Part shown: positions 37,620 through 46,416 of the stretch, in pieces
Layout of the letters: each line of letters starts with the position of its first letter
Position numbering within the stretch: the first letter of the stretch is position 1
DNA from: Limnohabitans sp. Hippo3
GTDB taxonomy: Bacteria; Pseudomonadota; Gammaproteobacteria; Burkholderiales; Burkholderiaceae_C
Reading direction: 5' to 3'
DNA: 64,000 nt
NCBI RefSeq assembly: GCF_003063665.1
Contig: NZ_NESF01000002.1
Span: 214,571-278,570, forward strand
The notes under the pieces: model-generated
The model's database searches: none
The model's input: only the letters and a program-made list of their open reading frames with translations
What the model was told of the DNA's origin: nothing
Made by a program: the position numbers and the translations under genes

Positions 37620-38744
37620 TCAGTCACCAAACATCTTTTGCTTCAATTCGCGCCGCTGCTGGGCTTCCAGCGACAGGGTGGCGGTTGGACGGGCCAACAG
37701 ACGGCCCACACCGATGGGTTCGCCCGTCTCATCGCAGTAGCCGTAGTCACCCGCATCGATCAAGCCAATCGACTGTTCGATTTTCTTGAGCAGCTTTCGC
37801 TCGCGGTCACGGGTGCGCAGCTCCAAGGCGTGCTCTTCTTCGATCGTGGCACGGTCGGCCGGATCGGGCACCACCACGGTGTCCTCGCGCAAATGCTCGG
37901 TCGTGGCCCCGGCGCTGTTCAGGATGTCCTGCTTCAGGAGGGTCAGCTTGCGGCGGAAATAAGCCATCTGCACGCTGTTCATGTACTCGTCGTCGGGCAT
38001 GGCCAGAATTTCGGCATCGCTCAAGGCTTCCACCGGTTTACTCTGCCAGTTGTTGGCCAGCTTGGGGTCTTTCTTGATGGGGGCAAAAGGCGCAGCGACC
38101 GCTGCCACAGGGGCGCTGGGCATGAAACTGGCTTTGGCGGCCGTGGAGGCCACCGCCTGTGGCAAGGACGGCACCGTGATCTGCGCCAGACGGGCAGAAG
38201 GCCGGGTGGCACGCACCAATTGATCGGGGGCAGCAGCCGCTACAGGCACAGCAGACGGTGCGGCAGCTTGGGCGACCTCAGGAGTCGGTGTCGCCACTTT
38301 TTTAACAGTCATAGGTTTCGCTTCAGGTACGGAAATCATCTTGGAGGGAGCCGGCTTCGCAGCCACTGGGGCCTTGGGGGCCGGGCTTGGCTTGGAAGCT
38401 GCGGCGCGTGTGGGGGGAGCCGCTTTGGCAGGGGTCTTGGCTGCAGCCACTTTGGCCGTCGCAGCGGGTTTGGCCGCCTTCACAGTCTTGGCAGGTGCCG
38501 CCACCGTTTTGCCCTTCTGGGCCAGGGGCGCTGCAGCTTTGGGTTTGGATTTCACAGGGCTGGCCGATTTGGCGGGGGCCGACTTTTTCACCGGCACTGT
38601 TTTTTTGGCGGGTGCGGCCTTTCTGGCCGGTGCTGCTTTTTTGGCGGGCGTGGTCTTCTTGGCGGGCACTGGTTTTTTGGCCGGTGCCGCCTTGGCGGCG
38701 CTGGCGGTCACTCGGGTGGCCACTTTTTTGTTCGCGGTCTTCAC
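37620..38744 (-). CDS. dksA: DksA with histone H1-like N-terminal tail and degraded zinc site
   Basis: DksA binds the RNA polymerase secondary channel and, with ppGpp, redirects transcription. The core occupies about residues 238-374. It has the coiled coil with the tip motif PDPADRA, and RDRERKLLKKIEQ. The first ~150 residues are Lys/Ala/Pro repeats like a histone H1 tail, then an Ala/Pro/Val linker; typical DksA is about 150 residues in all. The zinc site reads C337-x2-T340-x17-S358-x2-A361, so one of four cysteines remains, as in zinc-independent DksA2-type proteins. I use the GTG preceded by AGGAG; the ATG 48 bases upstream has none. A COG0523 GTPase gene lies upstream on the same strand. 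Confidence 0.92.
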   Translation of the reverse strand: MKTANKKVATRVTASAAKAAPAKKPVPAKKTTPAKKAAPARKAAPAKKTVPVKKSAPAKSASPVKSKPKAAAPLAQKGKTVAAPAKTVKAAKPAATAKVAAAKTPAKAAPPTRAAASKPSPAPKAPVAAKPAPSKMISVPEAKPMTVKKVATPTPEVAQAAAPSAVPVAAAAPDQLVRATRPSARLAQITVPSLPQAVASTAAKASFMPSAPVAAVAAPFAPIKKDPKLANNWQSKPVEALSDAEILAMPDDEYMNSVQMAYFRRKLTLLKQDILNSAGATTEHLREDTVVVPDPADRATIEEEHALELRTRDRERKLLKKIEQSIGLIDAGDYGYCDETGEPIGVGRLLARPTATLSLEAQQRRELKQKMFGD

Positions 38745-38995
38745 GTCTTGTCTCCTAGCCGTGTGAAAGGGCAGGCCCAAACCTCTTGCCACACTGCAGC
38801 AACCGATTGAAAAACCTGTTCATTTGCATTCCAAACCCTTGTTATAGACCTTATGGGGTTCACCAACCCGCCCGGAAAGGGGGGGCTTCAGGCGGGCGAT
38901 TGTAGCGATAAGAACGATCAAAAAATGCAGCGTAGCCGATTAAAGACAAGTTCAAGTCTGTGGACCCGCAGACCGACAAGAGGCCACGAGCTGGC

Positions 38996-40105
38996 TCAGA
39001 CCAAACACTGCTCCAGGCCCTGCAGCAAGATGTCCTTGGGCAAATCGATACCAATGAATACCATCTTGCTCGTTTTGGCTTCGCCATCGGCCCACATCGG
39101 GCCCAAATCGCTGCCCATGAGCTGGTGCACGCCCTGGAAAATCACCTTGCGCTCGGTACCGCGCATGTTCAACACACCCTTGTAGCGCAGCATGCGCGGG
39201 CCATAAATGTTGACGATGGCCCCCAGAAAATCCTCCAGCTTGGCCGGATCAAAGGCTTTGTCCGAGCGGAACACAAAGCTTTTCACGTCATCGTCGTGGT
39301 GATGGTGGTGCCCGTGGCCGTGCGCATGGTCATGCTGGTGAGAGGGGTGGTCGCAGTGCTCACCGTGTTCATGGTCATGTTCATGGTCATGATCATGTTG
39401 GTGGGATGGGTGGTCGCAATGCTCTCCATGCACATGGTCATGGGCATCGTCTTTCAGGAAGTCCGGGTCGATGTCCAGTTTGGCGTTCAGGTTGAAGCCT
39501 TTGAGGTCGAACACCTCGGACAAAGCCACCTCACCAAAATGCACCACTTTTTGTGGGGCGCGCGGGTTCATGTGTTTCAGGCGGTGCTGCAAGGCGTCCA
39601 GCTCCTCGGGCGAGACCAGATCGGCCTTGCTGATGAATATCTGGTCGGCAAAGCCCACCTGACGGCGGGCTTCCTGGCGGTCGTTGAGCTGCTGGGCCGC
39701 GTGCTTGGCGTCCACCAGGGTCAAGATGGAATCGAGCAAAAAAGTCTCGGCAATCTCGTCGTCCATGAAGAAGGTCTGCGCCACAGGACCGGGGTCGGCC
39801 AAGCCTGTGGTCTCGATCACGATGCGGTCAAAGCTGAGCAAGCCCTTGCGGCGCTTGGCGGCCAGCAGCTGCAAGGTCACGCGCAGGTCTTCGCGGATTG
39901 TGCAGCAAATGCAGCCGTTGCTCATCTGGATGATCTGCTCATCGGTGTCCGAGACCAGGATGTCGTTGTCGATGTTTTCTTCGCCAAACTCGTTCTCGAT
40001 CACGGCAATCTTTTGACCGTGGGCCTCGGTCAGCACGCGCTTGAGCAAGGTGGTTTTGCCCGAGCCCAGAAAGCCGGTCAGGATGGTGGTGGAGATCAGG
40101 GACAT
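38996..40105 (-). CDS. COG0523 (CobW/ZNG-type) metal-chaperone GTPase, His-rich
   Basis: A 369-residue G3E GTPase. Walker A is GFLGSGKTT at 11-19 and the CxCC metal motif (GCICC) is at 64-68. Between the GTPase and CobW C-terminal domains lies a His-rich stretch (about 221-273) that contains two copies of a 14-residue unit (HGEHCDHPSHQHDH) 21 residues apart. These enzymes deliver metals, most often zinc, to client proteins. It stands next to dksA with a 251-base gap in which I saw only a weak stem (CCCGCC/GGCGGG near 38870-38900) and no clear Zur site. Confidence 0.93.
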   Translation of the reverse strand: MSLISTTILTGFLGSGKTTLLKRVLTEAHGQKIAVIENEFGEENIDNDILVSDTDEQIIQMSNGCICCTIREDLRVTLQLLAAKRRKGLLSFDRIVIETTGLADPGPVAQTFFMDDEIAETFLLDSILTLVDAKHAAQQLNDRQEARRQVGFADQIFISKADLVSPEELDALQHRLKHMNPRAPQKVVHFGEVALSEVFDLKGFNLNAKLDIDPDFLKDDAHDHVHGEHCDHPSHQHDHDHEHDHEHGEHCDHPSHQHDHAHGHGHHHHHDDDVKSFVFRSDKAFDPAKLEDFLGAIVNIYGPRMLRYKGVLNMRGTERKVIFQGVHQLMGSDLGPMWADGEAKTSKMVFIGIDLPKDILLQGLEQCLV

Positions 40106-40224
40106 GGCGCGGTTCCAGTTCAGGACAAGAAAACAAGAGTTGGGGAGTGTAGCGATGAATTCAAGCGCCGCACCTGCCCACCGGGCATGGCCTTACGCCG
40201 CAACCGAGCAGCCCGGGCGGGACT

Positions 40225-41196
40225 TCATTTGCGTTTGGCGCGGGGGTGGGCGGCGTCGTAGGTTCTGGCCAGGTGCTGAAAATCCAGCCGCGTGTAGACC
40301 TGGGTGGTGCTGATGTTGGCGTGGCCCAGCAACTCTTGCACCGCCCGCAAGTCGCCGCTGGACTGCAGCACATGGCTGGCAAAAGAATGGCGCAGCATGT
40401 GCGGGTGCACCGGGGTGGCCAGACCCGCCAACAGGCTGCGGCGCTTGAGGCGCTGCGCCACACCGCGGGGCGTGAGGCGTGTGCCATGCCGCCCGGGAAA
40501 CAGCGCCAGCGCCAAAGCGGACGCCCCTTTGGTGGCTTGTGTCAGCATGCCCGGCAACTGCGGCCGCACAGCCAGCCAGTGCTTCAGCGCCTCAATGGCC
40601 GCGCGTCCCAAAGGCACGGTGCGGCGCTTGCTGCCTTTGCCTTGCACTTGCACCTCGGCATTGGGCAGGTCGATCCAGCCGCGCCCGGCGTGGGCTGCTT
40701 CGGCGCTGGCCACCACGTCCAAGCCGGTCAGCTCGGCAATGCGCAGGCCGCAGCCGTACAGCAGCTCCACCATGGCCACATCGCGCGCTTCCAGCCAGGG
40801 GTCATCGTTGTCCTCTTCGTGCTCGGCCAATTGCAGCGCTTCGTCCACACCCAACGCTTTGGGCAAGGGCTTGGCCACACGCGGGGCCCGCACATCGGCC
40901 ACCGGGTTGTGCGGCACGAGACCCTCGCGTCCCAACCAGGTGTAGAACCCGCGCCAGCCCGACAAGATGAGCGCAATGCCGCGCCCGCTGCGCCCGGCGC
41001 TGTGCATCTGCGCCACCCAGCGGCGCACATGGCCGCTTTGCACCTGCAACAAGGGCACTTGGGAGACCGCCGCCATCTCGGCCAGGCGCGTCAAATCCAG
41101 CTGGTACAGGGTGCAGGTGCGTTCAGCCAGGCGCTTTTCAAAGCGCACATGGTCCAGATAACGGGACACCAGCGGGTCGGTGGCCGTGTCCGACAC
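40225..41196 (-). CDS. xerC: Tyrosine recombinase XerC
   Basis: Resolves chromosome dimers at dif together with XerD. The 323-residue product has a SAM-like N-terminal domain and the catalytic domain with Arg in GCGLRIAEL, HMLRHSFASH, GHANIST and the nucleophile Tyr in TTQVYTRL. It starts 3 bases after the DUF484 stop; dapF-DUF484-xerC is a conserved proteobacterial order. Confidence 0.96.
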   Translation of the reverse strand: MSDTATDPLVSRYLDHVRFEKRLAERTCTLYQLDLTRLAEMAAVSQVPLLQVQSGHVRRWVAQMHSAGRSGRGIALILSGWRGFYTWLGREGLVPHNPVADVRAPRVAKPLPKALGVDEALQLAEHEEDNDDPWLEARDVAMVELLYGCGLRIAELTGLDVVASAEAAHAGRGWIDLPNAEVQVQGKGSKRRTVPLGRAAIEALKHWLAVRPQLPGMLTQATKGASALALALFPGRHGTRLTPRGVAQRLKRRSLLAGLATPVHPHMLRHSFASHVLQSSGDLRAVQELLGHANISTTQVYTRLDFQHLARTYDAAHPRAKRK

Positions 41197-41199
41197 AGC

Positions 41200-41886
41200 T
41201 CAAGCCTGCTGACGCAAGACCGACAAGGCCGCACCCGCCAACTCAGCCAGGCGCTCGAGCAGGTCGGTGCCCATCTGGCTGTTGAAGCGCTGGGCGTCAG
41301 GAGACGCCAGCACCAGCAAGCCAAAAGCGGGCTGGCCTGGTGCCGCACGCAAAGCAAGCAGCGCCAAAGAAGCCGCCTGGGTGGGCTCGTCCAGCCACTG
41401 CACAGCTTCGTAACCCGAGTTCAGCCCGACATAAGGCCGGTCCAGCGAGGTAGCCAGCGTCTGCACGGCCTCGGTCACGCCCTGGGCATATGCCGCCTGC
41501 GCGTGCGCACCCTGCAGCGACCACAGGCGCAAAGCCACTTGCGGCACCTGAAACAGTTCACGGATGTTGTCCACCGCCGACGCGGCCAGCTGGTCCTGCG
41601 GCGTCACCAACAACTCACACGACCAGCGGTGCAGCTTGTCGGTGAGGATCATGTTCTCGTTGCCGTGCCGGATCATGTCCATGATGCGGTGCTCCAGCCC
41701 CTTGATCTTGTCGCGCAACATTTGCGCCTGGCGCTCTTGCAGGCCCACCGTGCGGTGGCTTTGGGGGTGCGTCAGCTGCACCGTGGCCAGGAGCGAGGCG
41801 TGGCGCTCGAAAAAGTCCGGCGTGTTCACCAGATAGTCGGCGATGTCGTCTTCGGTGATCGGGCTCATGGGTTCAGGCGTGGTCAT
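41200..41886 (-). CDS. DUF484 (GAF-like) protein
   Basis: A 228-residue cytoplasmic protein of the YigA/DUF484 family. The N-terminus DDIADYLVNTPDFFERHASLLATV is diagnostic. A coiled segment (LQERQAQMLRDKIKGLEHRI) leads to a GAF-like domain. The function is unknown; it lies between dapF and xerC here and in E. coli. CTGGAG precedes the ATG. Confidence 0.9.
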   Translation of the reverse strand: MTTPEPMSPITEDDIADYLVNTPDFFERHASLLATVQLTHPQSHRTVGLQERQAQMLRDKIKGLEHRIMDMIRHGNENMILTDKLHRWSCELLVTPQDQLAASAVDNIRELFQVPQVALRLWSLQGAHAQAAYAQGVTEAVQTLATSLDRPYVGLNSGYEAVQWLDEPTQAASLALLALRAAPGQPAFGLLVLASPDAQRFNSQMGTDLLERLAELAGAALSVLRQQA

Positions 41887-41910
41887 GCGGGGCTCCAGAA
41901 ATTCAAAAGG

Positions 41911-42780
41911 TCAAAGCGAGTCAGGCACATCGATGCTGCCCTCAAAAACAGAGGTGGCCGGGCCGGTCATCAGCACCGGGCTGTCGACCTGACCAGCCCA
42001 CTCGATGGTGAGCACACCGCCGTGGGTCTGCACATCCACACGCGCGTCCAGCCAACCCTGGCGAATGCCCGCGACCACCGCCGCACAAGCGCCCGTGCCG
42101 CAGGCCAGCGTCTCGCCCGCGCCCCGCTCGTACACGCGCAGCTTGATCTGGCGGCGTGAGACGACCTGCATGAAACCTGCGTTCACGCGTTTGGGGAAAG
42201 CCGGGTGGTTTTCAATCAGCGGGCCCTGGGCCAGCACCGGAAAGGTGTCCACATCGTCCACGCGCTGCACCGCATGCGGGTTGCCCATGGACACCACACC
42301 CACCCGGGCAATGCCCAGCTCGCCCAGCGCCAAATCGAACACGGGCCAGCCGTTGACCTGGTCGCTGATGAGCCCAATGGGGTTGAAGGGCACGCGTTCC
42401 CAATCAAAGATGGGTGCCCCCATGTCCACCGTGACACGGCCATCGGGGTTCATGCGCAGTTCAATCTCGCCCTGCTGCACCTTGACGCGCACCGTGCTTT
42501 TGTCGGTCAGGCCCTTGTCGCGCACATAGCGCACAAAGCAGCGGGCCCCGTTGCCGCAATGCTCCACCTCACCGCCATCGGCGTTGTGGATCACGTATTC
42601 AAAATCCAGCCCGGGCGCGGGCGAGGGCCGCACCGTGAGGATCTGGTCGGCCCCCACGCCAAAGTGGCGGTCGGCCAAAAAACGGTATTGGGCCGCGCTC
42701 AGGCCCAAGCGGCCTTGCGTCTCGTCGAGCACGACAAAGTCGTTGCCGGCCCCTTGCATCTTGGTAAAGCGGATGTGCAT
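41911..42780 (-). CDS. dapF: Diaminopimelate epimerase
   Basis: Converts LL- to meso-diaminopimelate for lysine and peptidoglycan. The 289-residue product starts [18 protein letters not shown]. Its two catalytic cysteines are in EHCGNGARC and [10 protein letters not shown]. The start is 7 bases after a GATAAT box. It is divergent from the NUDIX/MBL gene. Confidence 0.97.
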   Translation of the reverse strand: MHIRFTKMQGAGNDFVVLDETQGRLGLSAAQYRFLADRHFGVGADQILTVRPSPAPGLDFEYVIHNADGGEVEHCGNGARCFVRYVRDKGLTDKSTVRVKVQQGEIELRMNPDGRVTVDMGAPIFDWERVPFNPIGLISDQVNGWPVFDLALGELGIARVGVVSMGNPHAVQRVDDVDTFPVLAQGPLIENHPAFPKRVNAGFMQVVSRRQIKLRVYERGAGETLACGTGACAAVVAGIRQGWLDARVDVQTHGGVLTIEWAGQVDSPVLMTGPATSVFEGSIDVPDSL

Positions 42781-42787
42781 GGCCGCG

Positions 42788-42793
42788 ATTATC
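42788..42793 (-). promoter_or_regulatory. -10 box 7 bases before the dapF start codon
   Basis: GATAAT on the minus strand with spacer CGCGGCC to the ATG. Together with the plus-strand box at 42831 it forms a 61-base divergent region where both genes appear leaderless. Confidence 0.5.
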
Positions 42794-42830
42794 ACCTTTG
42801 GCCCACACCGGAACAGGCCTCCTGTCCCCC

Positions 42831-42836
42831 GATAAT
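42831..42836 (+). promoter_or_regulatory. -10 box 5 bases before the NUDIX/MBL start codon
   Basis: GATAAT followed by GGGGC and the ATG at 42842, with no room for a normal ribosome-binding site. A leaderless transcript is expected. Confidence 0.5.
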
Positions 42837-42841
42837 GGGGC

Positions 42842-44488
42842 ATGGCACGCACCTCCCAACTCCTCTATCCCCAACGTGAACCCGCCCCTCTGCGCCCCGC
42901 CGCCACCGTGCTGCTGCTGCGCGACGGGCCGCAAGGCATCGAAGTGCTGATGACCCGCCGCTCGATGACGGCCAGTTTCGCGCCCGGTGCCTATGTGTTC
43001 CCGGGTGGCGGCATCGACTCCGCCGATGCCCAGGCGCATAGCCTGGCGCAACGCCGCCCCACACAAAGCGACTTGCACCTGACACAAGCGATTGCGGCCA
43101 TCCGGGAGAGCTTTGAAGAGCTGGGCGTCTTGTTCGCCCGCCATGCAGACGGGCACTGGGCCAACCACGACGACATCGCCGCCATCGACCGACAAAGCCC
43201 TTTTGCCGCCCAATGCCAGGCCCGAGGCCTGACGCTGGCCGCTGAGCAAGTCTTTGTGCTGGCCCACTGGATCACCGACCGCGACCTGCCGCGGCGCTTT
43301 GACGTGCCTTTTTTGGTGGCCCGCATGCCCGAAGGCCAAACCCCGGTGGCCGACGAATCCGAGCAGTTCGAGCCGGTCTGGGTGCGCCCGGCTGACGCGC
43401 TGGCCCGGCACGAAGCGGGGGATTTCTTCATGGTCTACCCGACCATCCGCACGCTGGAACGCCTCAAAGCCTTTGCCAACGTGGACGCGGTGTTGCAAGC
43501 CTGCGCCGTCAATGACGAACCGCTGTGGACCAGCTGCCCCCGTGCCGGCTGGCTGGCGGGCAACGAAGCGCGTTACATGGAGCACGAAGCCCCGTTTGGC
43601 GAGCTGGCCCTGGTCACGCCCGACGGGCAAATCCACCACCACCTGGACTGGCAGACCGACCAGCCCGTCCCCTTGCTCAAGAACGTGCAGCGCCTCACGG
43701 CCCCCAACCCCGGGGTGATGACCGGCCCCGGCACCAACAGTTATTTGGTGGGTGACCCGGACACCGGCTACATCGCCATCGACCCGGGCCCCGCCGACGA
43801 CGAGCACCTGCAGCGACTGTGGCGTGCCGCAGGCGGGCAAATCAAAGCCATTGTGTGCACCCACTCGCACCCGGACCATTCCCCCGGCGCGCCCCTCTTG
43901 CAGGCCCTGTGCACGAACAAGCCGCCGATTCTGGGCCTGGCCTCCAAGCCCACCGCCCGCGCCAACAGCCGCTTCACCCCGGAGCGCGAGCTGGAAGATG
44001 GCGAAAAACTGGTGCTGCAAGGCATCGGCGTCCAAGGCGAGATCACCCACACCCTGCGCGTGGTGCACACCCCCGGCCACGCGGCCAACCACCTGTGCCT
44101 GGTGCTCGAAGAAGACGGCCTGCTGTTCTCGGGCGACCATGTGCTCAACGGCAGCACCACCGTGATCGACCCGCCTGATGGCCACATGGGCGACTACCTC
44201 GACTCGCTGGACAAACTGGCCGCCGCTTGCGAGGCCGAGGGGATTGAGTTCATCCTGCCCGCGCACGGCCATGTGCTGGGCTTTGCCCACCAGGCCATCA
44301 CGCATCTGAAGGCGCATCGCTTGAAGCGCGAGGCCAAAATCGCCGCCGCCATGCAGGCCCAGCCCCAAGGCAGCTTGCAAGAGTGGGTGGAAAAAGCCTA
44401 CGACGACGTGCCGCCCCGCCTGTGGCCGGTGGCGGCCCGCTCGCTGCAAGCGCATGTGGACCACATCCGCGAACAAACCCTGTCCTGA
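42842..44488 (+). CDS. NUDIX hydrolase-metallo-beta-lactamase fusion protein
   Basis: A 548-residue two-domain enzyme. Residues 1-250 form a NUDIX domain of the NUDT7/NUDT19 (CoA or acyl-CoA diphosphatase) kind, with [12 protein letters not shown] at 51-62 and the box RESFEELGV at 88-96 after a long insertion. Residues ~280-500 are a metallo-beta-lactamase fold with the zinc motif HSHPDH at 341-346, HTPGHAANH and FSGDH. The second half resembles LACTB2-like hydrolases. Substrates are unknown. It is followed by the pseudouridine-synthase-like gene 8 bases on. Confidence 0.88.
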   Translation: MARTSQLLYPQREPAPLRPAATVLLLRDGPQGIEVLMTRRSMTASFAPGAYVFPGGGIDSADAQAHSLAQRRPTQSDLHLTQAIAAIRESFEELGVLFARHADGHWANHDDIAAIDRQSPFAAQCQARGLTLAAEQVFVLAHWITDRDLPRRFDVPFLVARMPEGQTPVADESEQFEPVWVRPADALARHEAGDFFMVYPTIRTLERLKAFANVDAVLQACAVNDEPLWTSCPRAGWLAGNEARYMEHEAPFGELALVTPDGQIHHHLDWQTDQPVPLLKNVQRLTAPNPGVMTGPGTNSYLVGDPDTGYIAIDPGPADDEHLQRLWRAAGGQIKAIVCTHSHPDHSPGAPLLQALCTNKPPILGLASKPTARANSRFTPERELEDGEKLVLQGIGVQGEITHTLRVVHTPGHAANHLCLVLEEDGLLFSGDHVLNGSTTVIDPPDGHMGDYLDSLDKLAAACEAEGIEFILPAHGHVLGFAHQAITHLKAHRLKREAKIAAAMQAQPQGSLQEWVEKAYDDVPPRLWPVAARSLQAHVDHIREQTLS

Positions 44489-44496
44489 AAGATTTG

Positions 44497-45192
44497 ATGA
44501 TCCCCTCTGAAGAAGGCATCCGCCTGGCCAAGCGCGTGGCCGCCGAGCAAAACTGCTCGCGCCGCGAAGCCGAAGCCCTGATCGTGGCCAGTGGTGTGCA
44601 GGTGGCAGGCAAAGTCGTGACCGACCCGGCCCGGCGTGTCCGCGAGGAGCAAACCGTTCAAGTCAACCGCCTGGTGTCCATGGCCGCACTGGCCCCGCTG
44701 ACCTTGGTGCTGTTCAAACCCGCGCACCGGGTGGCCAACCTGGCCTGGCTGGAAGACACCGTGGGCCTGAAAGCCCCCCAGCCCGGCCTGTGGGGTCCGG
44801 CACGCTTGGCCAAAATGGAGATGCCCCTGCCGCTGGCCAAACCCGCCAGCGGGCTGTGTATTTTTTCGGACGATGTGGGCGTATTGCGCCACCTGGAAGA
44901 CCGCCGCAGCCCGATGGAGCAGGAATGGATGGCCACCGTGAGCGGCGAAGTGCCAGGCGGCCTGGTCAAAGCCCTGAACGGCCCGGGCATCCGCGCCAGC
45001 ATCAACCGCCAGACCGAGCAAGTCACGGTGCTGCGCATCGCGGGCAAAGACATCGACGGGCTGGAGCTGGGCCGCTGGCTGGACGAACAATGCCCGCTAC
45101 AAGACCTGCGCCGCCAACGCGTGGGCCGTTTGAGCGTGGCCCCGCTGGAGCCCGGCCAATGGCGGCAACTGGCTGGCCACGAGCGCTTTTAG
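44497..45192 (+). CDS. RsuA/RluF-like protein lacking the catalytic aspartate
   Basis: A 231-residue homologue of 23S/16S rRNA pseudouridine synthases. An N-terminal S4 RNA-binding domain (LAKRVAAEQNCSRREAEALI) is followed by a pseudouridine-synthase-like domain. At the place of the catalytic GRLDKDSxGL motif it reads LPLAKPASGL, so the Asp is Ala114. The later RQIRRM motif of the family is also not recognisable. It should be unable to isomerise uridine but may still bind RNA. The ATG is the first in frame after the NUDIX/MBL stop and is preceded by GAAAG. Confidence 0.83.
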   Translation: MIPSEEGIRLAKRVAAEQNCSRREAEALIVASGVQVAGKVVTDPARRVREEQTVQVNRLVSMAALAPLTLVLFKPAHRVANLAWLEDTVGLKAPQPGLWGPARLAKMEMPLPLAKPASGLCIFSDDVGVLRHLEDRRSPMEQEWMATVSGEVPGGLVKALNGPGIRASINRQTEQVTVLRIAGKDIDGLELGRWLDEQCPLQDLRRQRVGRLSVAPLEPGQWRQLAGHERF

Positions 45193-45358
45193 TTGATTTC
45201 CGACAAAAATACACAGGATTTACCCTTGAAATGGAACGGGTAATGCCCAACTGTGTCATGAGTCTGAGAAAATGACCGTTCAGTCACCACTGCAAACCAC
45301 GCAGTCTTGACCCGGGCAATGCCCATGAGGGTTTGTCCAACGCAGAAAGGAGCACACC

Positions 45359-45880
45359 ATGCGTTTGAGCACCAAGAGCCGATTTGCCGTCACCGCCATG
45401 ATCGACGTCGCCCTGCGCGAAGACCGCGGCCCTGTGTCGCTGGCCGCCATCAGCGTGCGCCACCAAATTTCGCTGTCCTATCTGGAACAGCTGTTCAGCA
45501 AGCTGCGCCAGCAAGGCCTGGTTGAGAGCACGCGTGGCCCGGGCGGCGGTTATTCGCTGTCGCGCAGCGCCGAAAAGATCACCATGGCCGACATCGTGGG
45601 TGCCGTGGACGCCCCTTCCGATGACGAAACCGCAGCCGACGGCAGCTGGATGAACAGCGAGCTGTGGGCCAGCCTCAACGAAAAAATGCTGACACATCTT
45701 CAGTCGATCAGCCTGCGCCAACTGGTGGCCGAGCAGCGCACCAAAGGCGTCACCGTCGAGCCAGCGCCTGCACCCGCCGTCAAGCGCGGTGTGTTTGCCA
45801 AGCCCAAAAGCACCTTGAAGATCACCGCCCCCAATTCGGTGTTTGCGCTGGCGGGCACCTTGATGCCTTCACGCGGCTGA
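45359..45880 (+). CDS. Rrf2-family regulator, IscR-like but cysteine-free
   Basis: A 173-residue winged-helix regulator. The DNA-binding half (MRLSTKSRFAVTAMIDVAL, ISLSYLEQLFSKLRQQGLV, GPGGGYSL) matches IscR closely. In IscR three cysteines and a histidine hold an Fe-S cluster in the segment before the C-terminal helix; here that segment (residues 83-103) is shortened and holds no cysteine, and there is no Cys in the whole protein. It therefore cannot sense Fe-S status in the usual way. No isc or suf genes follow. AAGGAG precedes the ATG. Confidence 0.88.
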   Translation: MRLSTKSRFAVTAMIDVALREDRGPVSLAAISVRHQISLSYLEQLFSKLRQQGLVESTRGPGGGYSLSRSAEKITMADIVGAVDAPSDDETAADGSWMNSELWASLNEKMLTHLQSISLRQLVAEQRTKGVTVEPAPAPAVKRGVFAKPKSTLKITAPNSVFALAGTLMPSRG

Positions 45881-45901
45881 TGGGCTTTTGAGCCGCTGAC
45901 C

Positions 45902-45927
45902 AAAAAACCCGCTTCGGCGGGTTTTTT
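45902..45927. terminator. Bidirectional terminator between the Rrf2 gene and rnpB
   Basis: AAAAAACCCGC, a TTCG loop region and GCGGGTTTTTT form a symmetric hairpin with T tracts both ways. It serves the plus-strand Rrf2 gene and the minus-strand RNase P RNA. Confidence 0.92.
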
Positions 45928-45943
45928 CATGGGTTGAAAAAGT

Positions 45944-46263
45944 GTGAAGCTCGCCGATAAGCCGGATTCTGTGCACAGCAGTTGCCCGCTGTGTGACCGC
46001 CATTACTCTGGGCCGGGGGTCGCCCACCCGGCTCGATGCTACCTACCCGCCAGCTCTGCGGAACCACATCAACGCTGGCCTACTTGGTATTGCTGCGCGT
46101 AGAGATTGCCCGTTTCACCCGAACTCAATCGGCTCGTCTCTGTTGCTCTGATCCTCACCTCACGGTGGAGAGGCGTTGCCTCCTACGCTGTCCTGTGCAG
46201 TCCGGACGTTCCTCCAGTGCCTCCTTTCGGAGATTGCACCAGCGACGGTCTGGCGAGCTTCAC
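45944..46263 (-). ncRNA. rnpB: RNase P RNA, bacterial class A
   Basis: The catalytic RNA that matures tRNA 5' ends. Read on the minus strand, the first 12 bases (46252-46263) pair perfectly with the last 12 (45944-45955) as helix P1. Conserved core stretches are present: GAGGAACGTCCGGAC near the 5' side, AGAGTAATGGC, and ACAGAATCCGGCTTAT before the 3' end. The length of about 320 bases is a little short of the E. coli RNA. The 3' end is given by P1; the terminator lies 17 bases beyond. Confidence 0.95.
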
Positions 46264-46416
46264 CGGGCGATTATCGCCTGTGGGCTTGCGCACATGGCGA
46301 AATGGGACACTGAATTTTTGTGGGCGCGAGGCCCTCCTCGCGATAATGCCTTTTCAGATTGCCCACATTCGCCGCGAGGGCGCGGCGTCCACACACCACC
46401 GAGACAGGAATCCCTC

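Noticed and set aside
37512..38810. A Gly/Arg/His-rich plus-strand frame opposite dksA
   Set aside because: Its repeats are the reverse complement of the Lys/Ala/Pro codons of the DksA tail.
38829..38860. TTGTTATAGACCTTATGG as a possible Zur box upstream of dksA
   Set aside because: Only one half resembles the GTTATA core and the symmetry is poor.
46036..46416. N-terminal extension of CysK
   Set aside because: The upstream frame runs through rnpB; the family start is [14 protein letters not shown] at 46417.
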